Below are positions 40,478-48,207 of a stretch of 52,355 nucleotides of DNA, in pieces. The first letter of the stretch is position 1. Each line of letters begins with the position of its first letter. The notes beneath the pieces were generated by a model, which saw only the letters and a list, made by a program, of their open reading frames with translations, ran no database searches and was not told the DNA's origin. Origin of the DNA: a virus; IMG/VR virus record IMGVR_UViG_3300044846_003805, positions 1 through 52,355 of that record, one strand, 5' to 3'. The position numbers and the translations under genes were made by a program.

Positions 40478-40702
40478 ATGGATTCACAGACATTAGCAAC
40501 ATTAGCAATCATAGGATTTGGTGGGTATATGATTTTCAAATTTTGGAAAACTATATTAAAAATGTTAATAGGTTTACTATGTTTTTGTGTGGTGTATACA
40601 TACTTATCATTGAAAAAATATTTCGATGGTTCTAACGAGGGTAAACAAAAAATAGAACAAGTGGTTCAGGAGACGGTTGTGAAATCGACACCGAACTTTT
40701 AA
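40478..40702 (+). CDS. Small membrane protein
   Basis: 74 residues: two adjacent hydrophobic stretches (LATLAIIGFGGYMIFKFW; ILKMLIGLLCFCVVYTYL) and a charged C-terminal helix. The ATG at 40478 follows a -7 box; an upstream TTG-led frame would overlap the box. Function unknown. Confidence 0.6.
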   Translation: MDSQTLATLAIIGFGGYMIFKFWKTILKMLIGLLCFCVVYTYLSLKKYFDGSNEGKQKIEQVVQETVVKSTPNF

Positions 40703-40758
40703 AATATGTCGTTTCCTTGTATCGTATAACAAGGTGGTGGATGTGCCTTTATGGCCCC
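40703..40758 (+). other. Short noncoding stretch with small hairpin
   Basis: Between the membrane protein and the terminator lies CCTTGT...ACAAGG, a 6-bp stem with an 8-base loop, and a GGTGGTGGATG stretch that is GC-richer than its surroundings. No gene is apparent. Could be a 3' UTR element; nothing else is seen. Confidence 0.3.
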
Positions 40759-40787
40759 AAAGGGAGATTTCGGTCTCCCTTTTTTTA
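40759..40787 (+). terminator. Rho-independent terminator
   Basis: A 9-bp stem AAAGGGAGA/TCTCCCTTT with a TTTCGG loop and a T-run. Confidence 0.88.
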
Positions 40788-40794
40788 TTCTCGG

Positions 40795-40810
40795 ATATTT
40801 ATAAATAAAA
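40795..40810 (+). promoter_or_regulatory. Late-promoter-like motif
   Basis: ATATTTATAAATAAAA, containing an exact TATAAATA (40800-40807), 14 bases from the ATATTTAT core to the ATG at 40817. The best single example of the motif. Confidence 0.7.
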
Positions 40811-40816
40811 ACGATT

Positions 40817-41128
40817 ATGGGTAATATCATTATAACTGAAAAACAATTAGAAAGACTTACTAAGAAAATCAAAAAGTCAATTAATGAGAATCAGGAGGAA
40901 GGTTCTTATATGGCTAAGCAACAACTTTATACTATTGCTACATTGGCTAAAACAATGTGGGAGAAAATGGAGGAAGGTGAACAACTTGAAGATTGGATGG
41001 AAACTAAAATTGCTCAGGCTGAACAAAGTATAACTTCTGTGGTTAACAATTTTATGTACAAAGAAGTTGATGGTGGTCTTGACGGAACAAAGAGTATTGA
41101 TTTTAATGAAATTGTAATTGGTCAATAA
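40817..41128 (+). CDS. Tagged small helical virion-type protein
   Basis: 103 residues. MGNIIITEKQ carries I-T-E at 6-8, then a basic helix and a second site I-N-E at 22-24. The mature part (YMAKQQLYTIATLAKTMWEK; LEDWMETKIAQAEQSI) matches a helical domain frequent in structural proteins of T4-like environmental phages (LxxWxxxKIxxAxxxI). Probably packaged or capsid-associated. Confidence 0.6.
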   Translation: MGNIIITEKQLERLTKKIKKSINENQEEGSYMAKQQLYTIATLAKTMWEKMEEGEQLEDWMETKIAQAEQSITSVVNNFMYKEVDGGLDGTKSIDFNEIVIGQ

Positions 41129-41145
41129 TAAAAATCTGAATTTTT

Positions 41146-41571
41146 ATGAAAATTATAATTACAGAAGATAAGTTAGATAAAATCTACGAAGGGTTTAAAA
41201 AATTAATGGAGGTGAATTCTGATTTACATAAGATTGAACGACCATATGATTTTTGGGTTCACACTAGAAACACTTATGTTGATTACACTCCATTTAATTT
41301 TTATAAAGAAATTAATGATGATGAGTGGGAAGATGATGATTGGATATTTCAATACGCCGAAGTTGAACCTTACACGGGAAATAAAATAGGTATTTATCCT
41401 ATGTTATTGTACTCTAGTTATAAACTAAAGTCATTAAAAAAAATATTTGGTACTTGGTTTGAAACGTTATTAAAACGGTGGTTTGAAGAAACCTACGGAT
41501 TACCGGTTAATAAAGTGGTTGATGATAGGGAAGGGTATGAAATTTTAGATTTGTACGGGGACAATGATTGA
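41146..41571 (+). CDS. Tagged hypothetical protein
   Basis: 141 residues. MKIIITEDKLDKIYEG carries I-T-E at 5-7 and I-Y-E at 13-15. The mature part is acidic and aromatic (YDFWVHTRNTYVDYTPFNFY; DDEWEDDDWIFQYAEVEPY), without a known family. It follows the previous tagged gene by 17 bases and should share its late promoter. A strong terminator follows. Confidence 0.6.
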   Translation: MKIIITEDKLDKIYEGFKKLMEVNSDLHKIERPYDFWVHTRNTYVDYTPFNFYKEINDDEWEDDDWIFQYAEVEPYTGNKIGIYPMLLYSSYKLKSLKKIFGTWFETLLKRWFEETYGLPVNKVVDDREGYEILDLYGDND

Positions 41572-41578
41572 TACTATG

Positions 41579-41614
41579 AAACCTTTATCTTATAATTAGA
41601 TAAAGGTTTTTTTT
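41579..41614 (+). terminator. Terminator directly abutting the next start codon
   Basis: A 12-bp perfect stem (41579-41590 with 41598-41609), a 7-base loop and eight T running straight into the ATG at 41615. Confidence 0.85.
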
Positions 41615-42139
41615 ATGGAATATCCTCAATTTAAAAGTAATCCGGTGTTTGTGGACCACCGAGGAACATTTGCTCCACTATCTCTAAATTCTTTTGATAA
41701 GAATTGGTTACAGAGTAATATCAGTTTTAACCCCCAAATTTACACTCTAAGAGGTTTGCACTTCCAAGTTGGGGAGAAATCTCAGGCTAAGGTAATTAAG
41801 GTAATTACGGGGTCTATAGTTGATTTTATAGTAGATATCCGTGAGGACTCTCCTGAGTATATGAAAATATATTCTTATGATATGAAACCTGGCGATGAGT
41901 TGTTAGTTCCGAGGGGTTTTGCTCACGGGTTTATGACAACATCATTTAACACTATAGTTCAGTATTTGGTGGACAATGATTATTCACCTGAGTCGGAGGG
42001 TTCGATTTATTGGAAAGAGGTTGATGGGTTATATGATGTTTTAAATTCATATGTTCTATTTGAGGAATTAACAGATGACATTATCATAATGTCAGATAAA
42101 GATTATTTAACTAAAAATTTTGTTAGAAATGATAAGTGA
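41615..42139 (+). CDS. RmlC-like dTDP-sugar 3,5-epimerase
   Basis: 174 residues. DHRGTFAPL, LRGLHFQ (catalytic His), AKVIKVITGSIVDFIVDIR and PGDELLVPRGFAHGF are the cupin motifs of dTDP-4-dehydrorhamnose 3,5-epimerase, in order and spacing. The family converts dTDP-4-keto-6-deoxyglucose to the rhamnose precursor. No other rhamnose genes are here, so the enzyme may remodel host surface sugars or supply a sugar for phage DNA or protein. The start lies at the T-run of the preceding terminator, so its promoter is not obvious. Confidence 0.88.
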   Translation: MEYPQFKSNPVFVDHRGTFAPLSLNSFDKNWLQSNISFNPQIYTLRGLHFQVGEKSQAKVIKVITGSIVDFIVDIREDSPEYMKIYSYDMKPGDELLVPRGFAHGFMTTSFNTIVQYLVDNDYSPESEGSIYWKEVDGLYDVLNSYVLFEELTDDIIIMSDKDYLTKNFVRNDK

Positions 42140-42350
42140 AACTAAATTAAAGATTCAATTAGAAGAGTTATTTGAGAATAACGTATTCGGAACAATTAAG
42201 AATGATGAGTTTAAAAATATCTTATCGGAATTAATTGGGGAGCGTAAGAAGCTCAAGGGAATGATTAAAGAAACCCAAAACGATATGGAGTTGGGTAAAT
42301 TAGTTAGGTCTTATTTTATAAATGAAGGTATTTATAGTAAAAACGTATAA
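42129..42350 (+). CDS. Small helical protein
   Basis: 73 residues from the ATG at 42129, which overlaps the epimerase stop by 11 bases. Wholly helical and charged (ISETKLKIQLEELFENN; IGERKKLKGMIKETQND). A T4-style GTATTTAT motif sits in its 3' end and would serve the next gene. No family recognised. Confidence 0.55.
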   Translation: MISETKLKIQLEELFENNVFGTIKNDEFKNILSELIGERKKLKGMIKETQNDMELGKLVRSYFINEGIYSKNV

Positions 42351-42352
42351 AT

Positions 42353-42823
42353 ATGGAAAAAAGTTTTAGTAAAAAAGATATGTTAACTCGTAAGTTAATG
42401 GAACAAGAAGAGGATAAGACTGATGAAAAAAGTGAAGAAAAAACTGAAAGTGGTGAGAATGGTAATTTCTCACAATTAGTTTCAAAATTATTACACTCAA
42501 GAAATCAGACTCACATCTTTCATTTACAAACTAAATCATACGCAGAACATATTGCGTTAAATGATTATTATGATGGTGTTTTGGGTTTATTTGACGGGTT
42601 AATTGAATCTTACCAAGGTAAACACGGAATCATATCAAATTATAAATGTGATGGATTTGAGAACTATAAAAGTGGTGAACAAGTAATTAACTATTTGAAA
42701 AAATTGGATGGTGATATCGACACACTAAGAAAGTCGGTTAAAGAAAGTTACCTACAAAATCAGATAGACACAATTCAGGAATTAATTAATTCCACATTAT
42801 ATAAACTAAGATTTTTAAAATAA
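42353..42823 (+). CDS. DUF5856 (ferritin-like helical) protein
   Basis: 156 residues. An acidic N-terminus precedes FSQLVSKLLHSRNQTHIFHL and TKSYAEHIALNDYYDGVLGL, then DGLIESYQGKHG. This His/Glu pattern is that of DUF5856, a phage family with a four-helix, ferritin- or Dps-like layout. Metal binding through the E/H residues is plausible, enzymatic function unknown. Preceded by GTATTTAT and TATAAATA motifs (42328-42352), so probably late. Ends at a terminator. Confidence 0.75.
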   Translation: MEKSFSKKDMLTRKLMEQEEDKTDEKSEEKTESGENGNFSQLVSKLLHSRNQTHIFHLQTKSYAEHIALNDYYDGVLGLFDGLIESYQGKHGIISNYKCDGFENYKSGEQVINYLKKLDGDIDTLRKSVKESYLQNQIDTIQELINSTLYKLRFLK

Positions 42824-42829
42824 AATCTG

Positions 42830-42857
42830 AACCCTCACTGAAAAGTGGGGGTTTTTT
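42830..42857 (+). terminator. Rho-independent terminator with GAAA tetraloop
   Basis: A 10-bp stem (42830-42839 with 42844-42853) with one T-G pair, a GAAA loop and a T-run. Same design as the terminator at 43851. Confidence 0.85.
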
Positions 42858-42860
42858 GTT

Positions 42861-42868
42861 TATATTTG
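42861..42868 (+). promoter_or_regulatory. -7 box giving a leaderless transcript
   Basis: TATATTTG, three bases after the terminator T-run and four bases before the ATG at 42873. No TTG at -33. Confidence 0.55.
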
Positions 42869-42872
42869 TTTT

Positions 42873-43199
42873 ATGAACGAGAAAGTTAAACATAAGTTAG
42901 CGGAATCAATTGTTAATCTAACTAAGTTGGATTTGTATTACGAAGGTGTTGGGTTTCTTATGTTCAAAATTGAATACCCATTTAAATGTGATGGTTTTGG
43001 AGATTATAAATTAAAACTTAACTTGAGTGATAAAGAATCTTGGACTATTGATTTTCCTGCGAGTTTTAACTTATTTGTATACTTAGAATCCCTATTCAAA
43101 ATCAAAGATGAGAAGACCAAAGAAGAGATTCGTGAACTAATTATTGATGAATTAGAAATAAGAATCAGAAATTTTAGAGAAACTCTATTGACACCTTAA
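42873..43199 (+). CDS. Hypothetical protein with leaderless promoter
   Basis: 108 residues, alpha/beta (VGFLMFKIEYPFKCDGFGDY; LFVYLESLFKIKDEKTKEE). No family recognised. The -7 box lies four bases upstream of the ATG, so the message likely starts at the start codon. Confidence 0.6.
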   Translation: MNEKVKHKLAESIVNLTKLDLYYEGVGFLMFKIEYPFKCDGFGDYKLKLNLSDKESWTIDFPASFNLFVYLESLFKIKDEKTKEEIRELIIDELEIRIRNFRETLLTP

Positions 43200-43243
43200 A
43201 AAAAAACTTATATACTTTAACTATAACAAAAACAAAAAGACAT

Positions 43244-43675
43244 ATGACAATTAAACAAGCGTTAAAAGAAAAGAACCGATTGATTAAAGCAATCGACGAT
43301 GAGTTTAAAAAAGTGTACTCGTACAACTCAATTGATGAAGGTAATGTTAGACCTTACTCAACGGTAAATTCTTTGTCTAACATAATGACATTGGAAGAAG
43401 GTTTAATCGACCTTAAAACAAAAATCCATAGAGCGAACATTGGGGTTTACGACAAAATCTTTAGATTGTCTGAATTGAAATCTTTGGCTAAGAAACTTAA
43501 CCAAATTGATTGTAGTGAAGGTAAAGTATCTGATAGATACTCAAGACAGGAACCTACACTTAAAACTGCGGAAATCTCAATTGTTGAGAGAGACGTGAGA
43601 GTTAAATCAATCGAAGAAGAAATCGAGAGATTACAAGAAGAGTTGGATAACCACAACGCAACGACATCAATATAA
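43244..43675 (+). CDS. DIP1984-like coiled-coil protein
   Basis: 143 residues, helical. MTIKQALKEKNRLIKAID, then LKTKIHRANIGVY, LSELKSLAKKL, DRYSRQEPT and LQEELDNHNATTSI follow the order of DIP1984-type proteins (a helical family also labelled septicolysin-like in databases). The resemblance in spacing and in the final L-D-x-x-N-x-T-T is good but not proven. Function of the family is uncertain. Confidence 0.55.
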   Translation: MTIKQALKEKNRLIKAIDDEFKKVYSYNSIDEGNVRPYSTVNSLSNIMTLEEGLIDLKTKIHRANIGVYDKIFRLSELKSLAKKLNQIDCSEGKVSDRYSRQEPTLKTAEISIVERDVRVKSIEEEIERLQEELDNHNATTSI

Positions 43676-43850
43676 TCGGACTTGTTGTTGACTAACAAAT
43701 ATATACTAGAACTTATTCAGTGATGTTCGATGTTTATGAATGTGATGCCGACTCAAAGTTCAACTATCAAAAATATTCAAGGTTCAACATTTAAACATTA
43801 AAACTCGTCTACCCTGGTATTTGTTTTTCGACACAATAAGATTATATCTC
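43676..43850 (+). other. Intergenic region with a possible 23-codon frame
   Basis: About 175 bases between the DIP1984-like gene and the terminator at 43851. The only open frame is 43723-43794 (starts MFDVYECDADSKFNY), 23 codons, no overlap with neighbours. GGTTCAA at 43783 recalls a tRNA T-loop but no cloverleaf could be built. Otherwise nothing is seen. Confidence 0.3.
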
Positions 43851-43881
43851 ACCCCTCATCTGAAAAGGTGGGGGGTTTTTT
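43851..43881 (+). terminator. Rho-independent terminator with GAAA tetraloop
   Basis: An 11-bp stem (43851-43861 with 43866-43876) with two G-T pairs, a GAAA loop and a T-run. Confidence 0.8.
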
Positions 43882-44383
43882 AATAAAAGGCGATGTCATC
43901 AATATCAAACCCCTCATCTTCTAATTGTTCTTGAACAACTCTTGTGTCTGTGTGTTCGGTAAACTCTAAACCTAATGCGGGGCTTGCATATAAAAATTCC
44001 GGTCTAAATTCACCATTATAATCGTTGTTTAAACTTTTAATAAGTGGGTCGTAGATTTCTTTGTTAATACTTTTATATTCTATTCTAACATCAGGTTCTG
44101 AAACACCAAAAAGTTTAACTGCGGTCTCAAGTTCTTCAGTATATTCATCCATATATATTTTGTTAACTTCATCGTTATATTCTTGACTGAAGTTAGGGTT
44201 GGGGTTGTTTCTATTACCTCTCCAAAATTTTGAATGGTCAATCGTAAAGATGTAGGTGATAAGAAACTCTCGTTTTTTTATCATACCATTTCTGATTGCT
44301 ATACGGATATCGTAATCAACCATAATTTTTAATATGTGTTTGGTATATTTCTCTAAACCTTTTTTTAATATTTCTTTGTCCAT
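43880..44383 (-). CDS. Minus-strand hypothetical protein
   Basis: 167 residues: a basic helical N-terminus (KKGLEKYTKHILKIMVDYDI), a central FLITYIFTIDHSKFWRGN, and an acidic C-terminal half ending DDIAFY. No family recognised. It shares a 33-base divergent control region with the plus-strand gene at 44417 that carries a near-palindromic TATTTATAAATA. Confidence 0.6.
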   Translation of the reverse strand: MDKEILKKGLEKYTKHILKIMVDYDIRIAIRNGMIKKREFLITYIFTIDHSKFWRGNRNNPNPNFSQEYNDEVNKIYMDEYTEELETAVKLFGVSEPDVRIEYKSINKEIYDPLIKSLNNDYNGEFRPEFLYASPALGLEFTEHTDTRVVQEQLEDEGFDIDDIAFY

Positions 44384-44400
44384 AATTTTTAATTAAGTAG

Positions 44401-44414
44401 TATATTTATAAATA
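44401..44414. promoter_or_regulatory. Divergent late-promoter-like palindrome
   Basis: TATATTTATAAATA. On the plus strand the ATATTTAT core ends seven bases before the ATG at 44417. On the minus strand it reads TATTTATAAATATA, about 18 bases before the start at 44383. The palindromic centre could serve both genes. Confidence 0.55.
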
Positions 44415-44416
44415 CT

Positions 44417-45091
44417 ATGAATGACGAGATTTATGTAAAGATGTTGACTAAATACTTTAAAGGTGTTGCAAACATTAATGGGATTTTATGTTATCCTTTA
44501 GGGGTTTTTGAGGCTAGTATGGGCCCTGATATTCTAAAATTTAGAATGAAGAATCCTGATGATTTGTCATATACTAACCCTGGACTTGAATCACAATTAG
44601 GTGAACAAGTTGATTTCTTCAATCGACTTGCGGGTATGGGTCAACACTCAAGATTTAATGTGAAAATTGAGGGTGCTAAAGACATTTATACGAGTAATGA
44701 TGTTAATGATTATGTTAAATCGGTACTTTCGAATGTTAAGAAATTAAAAACCAATATTTACGAGGACGAGGAAACTAATGAGAAAATGTATGATATAATA
44801 TTGGTTAACCATAAAGATGTTGAATATCATTTGGACGAAGACTTTGTTGCTATATATAATAAAGTTGACCCAATTAAGGCATATCAATATCGAGCTGAAG
44901 ATGGTTCATTAGTTGGTGAAATGCCTTTGGAAGATGCTCTTAGTGGTTATGAGTGGTGGCAAAATCATCATATTTATGATGAAACTGAAATTAATTACCC
45001 TCAGTTTGACTCTTTTTTTAGTGAAGGTAATGTTCCTAATTATATAGACACCGACTTCCAAGCACCATACGTCATAACAATATTCCAATAA
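44417..45091 (+). CDS. Hypothetical protein
   Basis: 224 residues, acidic, alpha/beta. The N-terminus (VKMLTKYFKGVANINGILCY) and the C-terminal aromatic end (YEWWQNHHIYDETEINYPQF) fit no family I know. It heads a two-gene unit with the tagged protein at 45102 under the divergent late-like motif. Confidence 0.6.
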   Translation: MNDEIYVKMLTKYFKGVANINGILCYPLGVFEASMGPDILKFRMKNPDDLSYTNPGLESQLGEQVDFFNRLAGMGQHSRFNVKIEGAKDIYTSNDVNDYVKSVLSNVKKLKTNIYEDEETNEKMYDIILVNHKDVEYHLDEDFVAIYNKVDPIKAYQYRAEDGSLVGEMPLEDALSGYEWWQNHHIYDETEINYPQFDSFFSEGNVPNYIDTDFQAPYVITIFQ

Positions 45092-45101
45092 AAAAATAGG
45101 T

Positions 45102-45650
45102 ATGAAGATATTAATTAAAGAAGAACAATTAGATGACGTAAGAAAAAAACTATTACGTAAGATATGGAGTAAAAGACCGTATTGGGATGATGCTTATTTA
45201 ATAAGTATTGGGATTAAGAATGATTGGCAAGCTCGTGATAAAGCCATCGGATGGTTCGCGGAATTTATTGGTGATGAGAAAATTGAAAAAATATTAGAGG
45301 ATAATTTTGGTGGTTACAATTTACGTGTTAATAATTGTGGGTCTTATGACTTTGAATTTGATATTATTGATTATACCTTGTATGATGAAAATGAAGCTAA
45401 CCGTAGACGTGGTGGGGATGACACATTCATTCATTTAGTTATTGAAGTTGATTGTAAAGTTGATAAAACACGAGGTAGAGTTGAAATTGATGGTGAAGAA
45501 ATGTCATTAGAAGACGCGTTAAATAATGATGAAATTGGATGGGAAGTGAGTGGTGAAGTGATTGAATGTATTTCTAATTATCTATATACGGAATTTAATT
45601 TACTGAAGACTACCGGTATTGGTAGTATTGAAGTGAATATTGTGAATTAA
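45102..45650 (+). CDS. Tagged hypothetical protein
   Basis: 182 residues. MKILIKEEQLDDVRKKLLRK carries I-K-E at 5-7, a variant of the tag, and a short basic helix. The mature part is acidic with beta strands (FIHLVIEVDCKVDKTRGRVE) and no known motif. Ten bases after the previous gene; ends at a bidirectional terminator. Likely late and possibly packaged. Confidence 0.55.
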   Translation: MKILIKEEQLDDVRKKLLRKIWSKRPYWDDAYLISIGIKNDWQARDKAIGWFAEFIGDEKIEKILEDNFGGYNLRVNNCGSYDFEFDIIDYTLYDENEANRRRGGDDTFIHLVIEVDCKVDKTRGRVEIDGEEMSLEDALNNDEIGWEVSGEVIECISNYLYTEFNLLKTTGIGSIEVNIVN

Positions 45651-45678
45651 AAAAACCCCCTTAATATTGGGGGTTTTT
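45651..45678. terminator. Bidirectional terminator between convergent genes
   Basis: A 10-bp perfect stem AAAAACCCCC/GGGGGTTTTT (45651-45660 with 45669-45678), 8-base loop, A-run before and T-run after. Confidence 0.88.
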
Positions 45679-45680
45679 AG

Positions 45681-46289
45681 TTATTTAATATCTGTTGATT
45701 CTAATAATGTGTAACTGAATTTGTTACCGTGAATTTTAGAAGCTTTTTTACAGATAGACATAAAGACATCAAAGTCTTTAACTCTTTTAAATACTTGACA
45801 TCCCTCAGACCAATTTTCAACCCAAGTAGAATCAGTTCCTGCTTTGTGAATGTTAATACCAAACATACCTTCATCAGTAACAGTTTCTTCAAAAAGTAAG
45901 TTTTTATTTGCATCACGATAAACTTTAACTTTTGCCAATCTTTGACAAAGAGCGTCATATTTTCCCTGATGTTTATCAACCGCCCAAGTTGTACGATATT
46001 GATTAGGAACTAATCTAGCAACTCCTTTGTTGTTATGAAATTCCATAACACCTTTTTTACCTGGGTCTGTTGTTGCGTTCCAACAATAGAATTGCCAAAC
46101 ACCTTTCTCATCTTTAAATGAAATTGTGATATGGTCATCAAATACATTAGTCACCTTTTTAGCAACTGATGGTGAATTGTTTCTAACACCAACGATGTTG
46201 ACATCGTAAGATTTATTTGCGTCATCATTAAACCATTTATACCCTTTTGATTTAAGTGCTGACTCAATCTGTTCTCTTGTGTAAGACAT
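45681..46289 (-). CDS. L,D-transpeptidase (YkuD)-like protein
   Basis: 202 residues. The C-terminal half contains FGINIHKA followed about 15 residues on by WSEGCQVFK. This His...S-x-G-C pattern is the catalytic arrangement of YkuD-type L,D-transpeptidases (H-x(14-17)-S/T-x-G-C). The N-terminal half (VRNNSPSVAKKVTNVFDD; GVWQFYCWNATTDPG) also fits proteins seen in other phages. If active, it would cut or form peptidoglycan cross-links, or act as a peptidase. No signal peptide. A TATAAATA-like motif lies upstream (46318-46325). Confidence 0.6.
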   Translation of the reverse strand: MSYTREQIESALKSKGYKWFNDDANKSYDVNIVGVRNNSPSVAKKVTNVFDDHITISFKDEKGVWQFYCWNATTDPGKKGVMEFHNNKGVARLVPNQYRTTWAVDKHQGKYDALCQRLAKVKVYRDANKNLLFEETVTDEGMFGINIHKAGTDSTWVENWSEGCQVFKRVKDFDVFMSICKKASKIHGNKFSYTLLESTDIK

Positions 46290-46363
46290 AATTAAAATTT
46301 TTTATTGTTTATTTTAATATAAATAGTGAGGTATGATATTTATGTTTTTAACCCCCCAAACAA

Positions 46364-46426
46364 ATGGAAGATATTATAGAAGATTACGACAACGATTTCG
46401 GTGACCACAGTACTACTAGTTTTTAG
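46364..46426 (+). CDS. Possible 20-codon acidic micro-gene
   Basis: MEDIIEDYDNDFGDHSTTSF after ATATTTAT (46336-46343) and an A-rich leader. Too short to be sure; listed because it has a motif and leader like the other genes. Confidence 0.25.
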   Translation: MEDIIEDYDNDFGDHSTTSF

Positions 46427-46436
46427 TTAGTTGTGA

Positions 46437-46444
46437 ATATTTAT
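46437..46444 (+). promoter_or_regulatory. Late-promoter-like ATATTTAT motif
   Basis: Four bases before the ATG at 46449, the short-gap class also seen at 26092 and 36925. Confidence 0.45.
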
Positions 46445-46448
46445 TAGT

Positions 46449-47399
46449 ATGACAAAAAGAGAACGTTTAATAGATTACATTGAAAGATTAAATGATGGTG
46501 ATGATATGACTGATGAAATTAAGTTATTTCATAACTTCGATAATTTAATTAAGGTTATTAATAAAGAAGGTCTTTTAATGACGTTAAATCCTCATAGTTC
46601 AAATTTTAACGAAGATTATCAAGGTCAGGTGTTATTAGCAATGTTGGATAATGATACCACAGGTGATGTTATCAAACATATTGTTAATGAGAGTTTCAAT
46701 GACATTCTTGTGGAAAATGGTAACTATTATTATAAAGGTGAATTATCTGATTTAAAAGAATTATTTACTGCTGATTATTCCTGTGAGAGGATTGCTGACA
46801 CTATCTTATCTAATGAATATTTTGAAATGTTTACCATAGATAGTTTTGATGCTTTTGTTGATGTTGTAGATAACTTAAATATTGCAAACCAAGAACGATT
46901 AAAACAATATCTTTTGGAAAATCATCGTGGATTTGAATTCGATGACGGGACTATATTAGGTGACGATAATGTGATTGATGCAATTAATGACCAAAGTTAT
47001 TTTGATGAGATATATTCAATGGACGATAACTTGGAACAAGAACTTTATAATATTTATAGTCAATCCTATAACAACGCTTGGGAAAGTGAACAACAAAAAT
47101 ATGTCTTTGATGCTTTAACCGAATATTTTGATATGGATAACCTTTGGACTGAAGACGGTAAAGGTGGTTGGAATTTAAAAATTCGAATCCCTAAATTTGA
47201 ACAGATTATTAGAGATTATTTAAATGAAACAATTGATGGGTATCCATTTAACCCAATTGATTATTATGGTAGTTTCCTTTCAATTTTAACGGTATTAATG
47301 GGGAATAGTGATGAGTATAAGTATTTGTCATTTCATATTGTTGAATACCCTTACAATGTTAAAGAACATATTAATGAGTTATTTGGTGATTATATATGA
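46449..47399 (+). CDS. Acidic hypothetical protein
   Basis: 316 residues, strongly acidic (Asp/Glu/Asn/Tyr-rich), largely helical, no membrane segment or signal peptide. The composition resembles that of the tagged protein at 26092, but it lacks the I-x-E tag. Its stop overlaps a small downstream gene (ATGA). No family recognised. Confidence 0.6.
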   Translation: MTKRERLIDYIERLNDGDDMTDEIKLFHNFDNLIKVINKEGLLMTLNPHSSNFNEDYQGQVLLAMLDNDTTGDVIKHIVNESFNDILVENGNYYYKGELSDLKELFTADYSCERIADTILSNEYFEMFTIDSFDAFVDVVDNLNIANQERLKQYLLENHRGFEFDDGTILGDDNVIDAINDQSYFDEIYSMDDNLEQELYNIYSQSYNNAWESEQQKYVFDALTEYFDMDNLWTEDGKGGWNLKIRIPKFEQIIRDYLNETIDGYPFNPIDYYGSFLSILTVLMGNSDEYKYLSFHIVEYPYNVKEHINELFGDYI

Positions 47400-47554
47400 A
47401 TGAGGTAATCGGTAAGATGGTAAAAAAGATTGTTGACAAACAATTGGACTCGGACCCGATTGATTACGATAAAATCATCAAAGATTTAAAAAAATTAAAG
47501 AAACAATTAAATAGTGGTATGGTTATTGATAGTGTTTTGGAAAAAACATTATGA
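47396..47554 (+). CDS. Small helical protein (52 aa)
   Basis: 52 residues, Lys-rich helix (KMVKKIVDKQLDSD; IKDLKKLKKQLNSG). Overlaps the preceding and following genes as ATGA at both ends, strong evidence of a real coupled gene in spite of its size. Confidence 0.55.
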   Translation: MNEVIGKMVKKIVDKQLDSDPIDYDKIIKDLKKLKKQLNSGMVIDSVLEKTL

Positions 47555-47649
47555 TTCATAACATCGAAGCCATCGTTCAAGTAACACTATCATCAGTATT
47601 AGTATTATTAGTTATCACTCACTTAGTGATTAGTAAAATTAAAGGGTAA
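47551..47649 (+). CDS. Single-helix membrane peptide (32 aa)
   Basis: 32 residues with one membrane helix (VTLSSVLVLLVITHLVI) and a short basic end (SKIKG). Overlaps the upstream gene by ATGA and ends directly at the convergent minus-strand gene. Small single-helix peptides of phages often modify host membranes. Confidence 0.5.
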   Translation: MIHNIEAIVQVTLSSVLVLLVITHLVISKIKG

Positions 47650-48132
47650 TTATTTGACTTGTCTAATCTCATCGGCTCTTACACCCCAACTATTTAACTC
47701 ACTATCAATGTAATCTCTACTACGGTAAGGATTTTCATTACCACTCCAAATATCAAATCTATCATCAGATTCTAATTCAATGATGATATCTGAAATGTTT
47801 GATGAATCATCTTCATATGTTGAGAAATTTTGAACTAACTCCTGTCTCTCAACAAGTGTCTCAATAATATAATAAGGAACATTGTAAACTTTTAAAGATG
47901 GTTTTTCAATACTTGATTGGTCATTATTAATAATACTTTCAAAATTCAGTTTTAAATAAGTTTTGATGTAACTATAATCTACATATCCGGCTTGTATTTT
48001 AAATAAAGAAGCGACTTCGGACACCGCATCAAATAACTCTTCATAGTCATCAATATCAATTTCTTGTCCGATTAGTTTTTGACATATTTTAAATACCGCT
48101 TTATCCGGTAGAGATTCAAATGCTGAAGCCAT
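47650..48132 (-). CDS. Minus-strand hypothetical protein
   Basis: 160 residues, acidic, helical N-terminus (LPDKAVFKICQKLIG; YEELFDAVSEVASLF), no known motif. Convergent with the peptide gene without a gap. Upstream CTATTTAT (minus strand, 48153-48160, 20-base gap) is a near match to the late motif. Confidence 0.6.
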   Translation of the reverse strand: MASAFESLPDKAVFKICQKLIGQEIDIDDYEELFDAVSEVASLFKIQAGYVDYSYIKTYLKLNFESIINNDQSSIEKPSLKVYNVPYYIIETLVERQELVQNFSTYEDDSSNISDIIIELESDDRFDIWSGNENPYRSRDYIDSELNSWGVRADEIRQVK

Positions 48133-48207
48133 AATGTTTTAATTCTTAAATAATAAATAGTGTTGATTAAGAAAAAATAAATAACTACCTTTAATAAAAA
48201 AATTATT

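Noticed and set aside
43723-43800. Possible tRNA around GGTTCAA
   Set aside because: No acceptor stem or D arm could be paired; only the T-loop-like heptamer fits.
45701-45979. 92-codon minus-strand frame in the YkuD-like gene
   Set aside because: Out-of-frame shadow on the same strand inside a gene with clear motifs.
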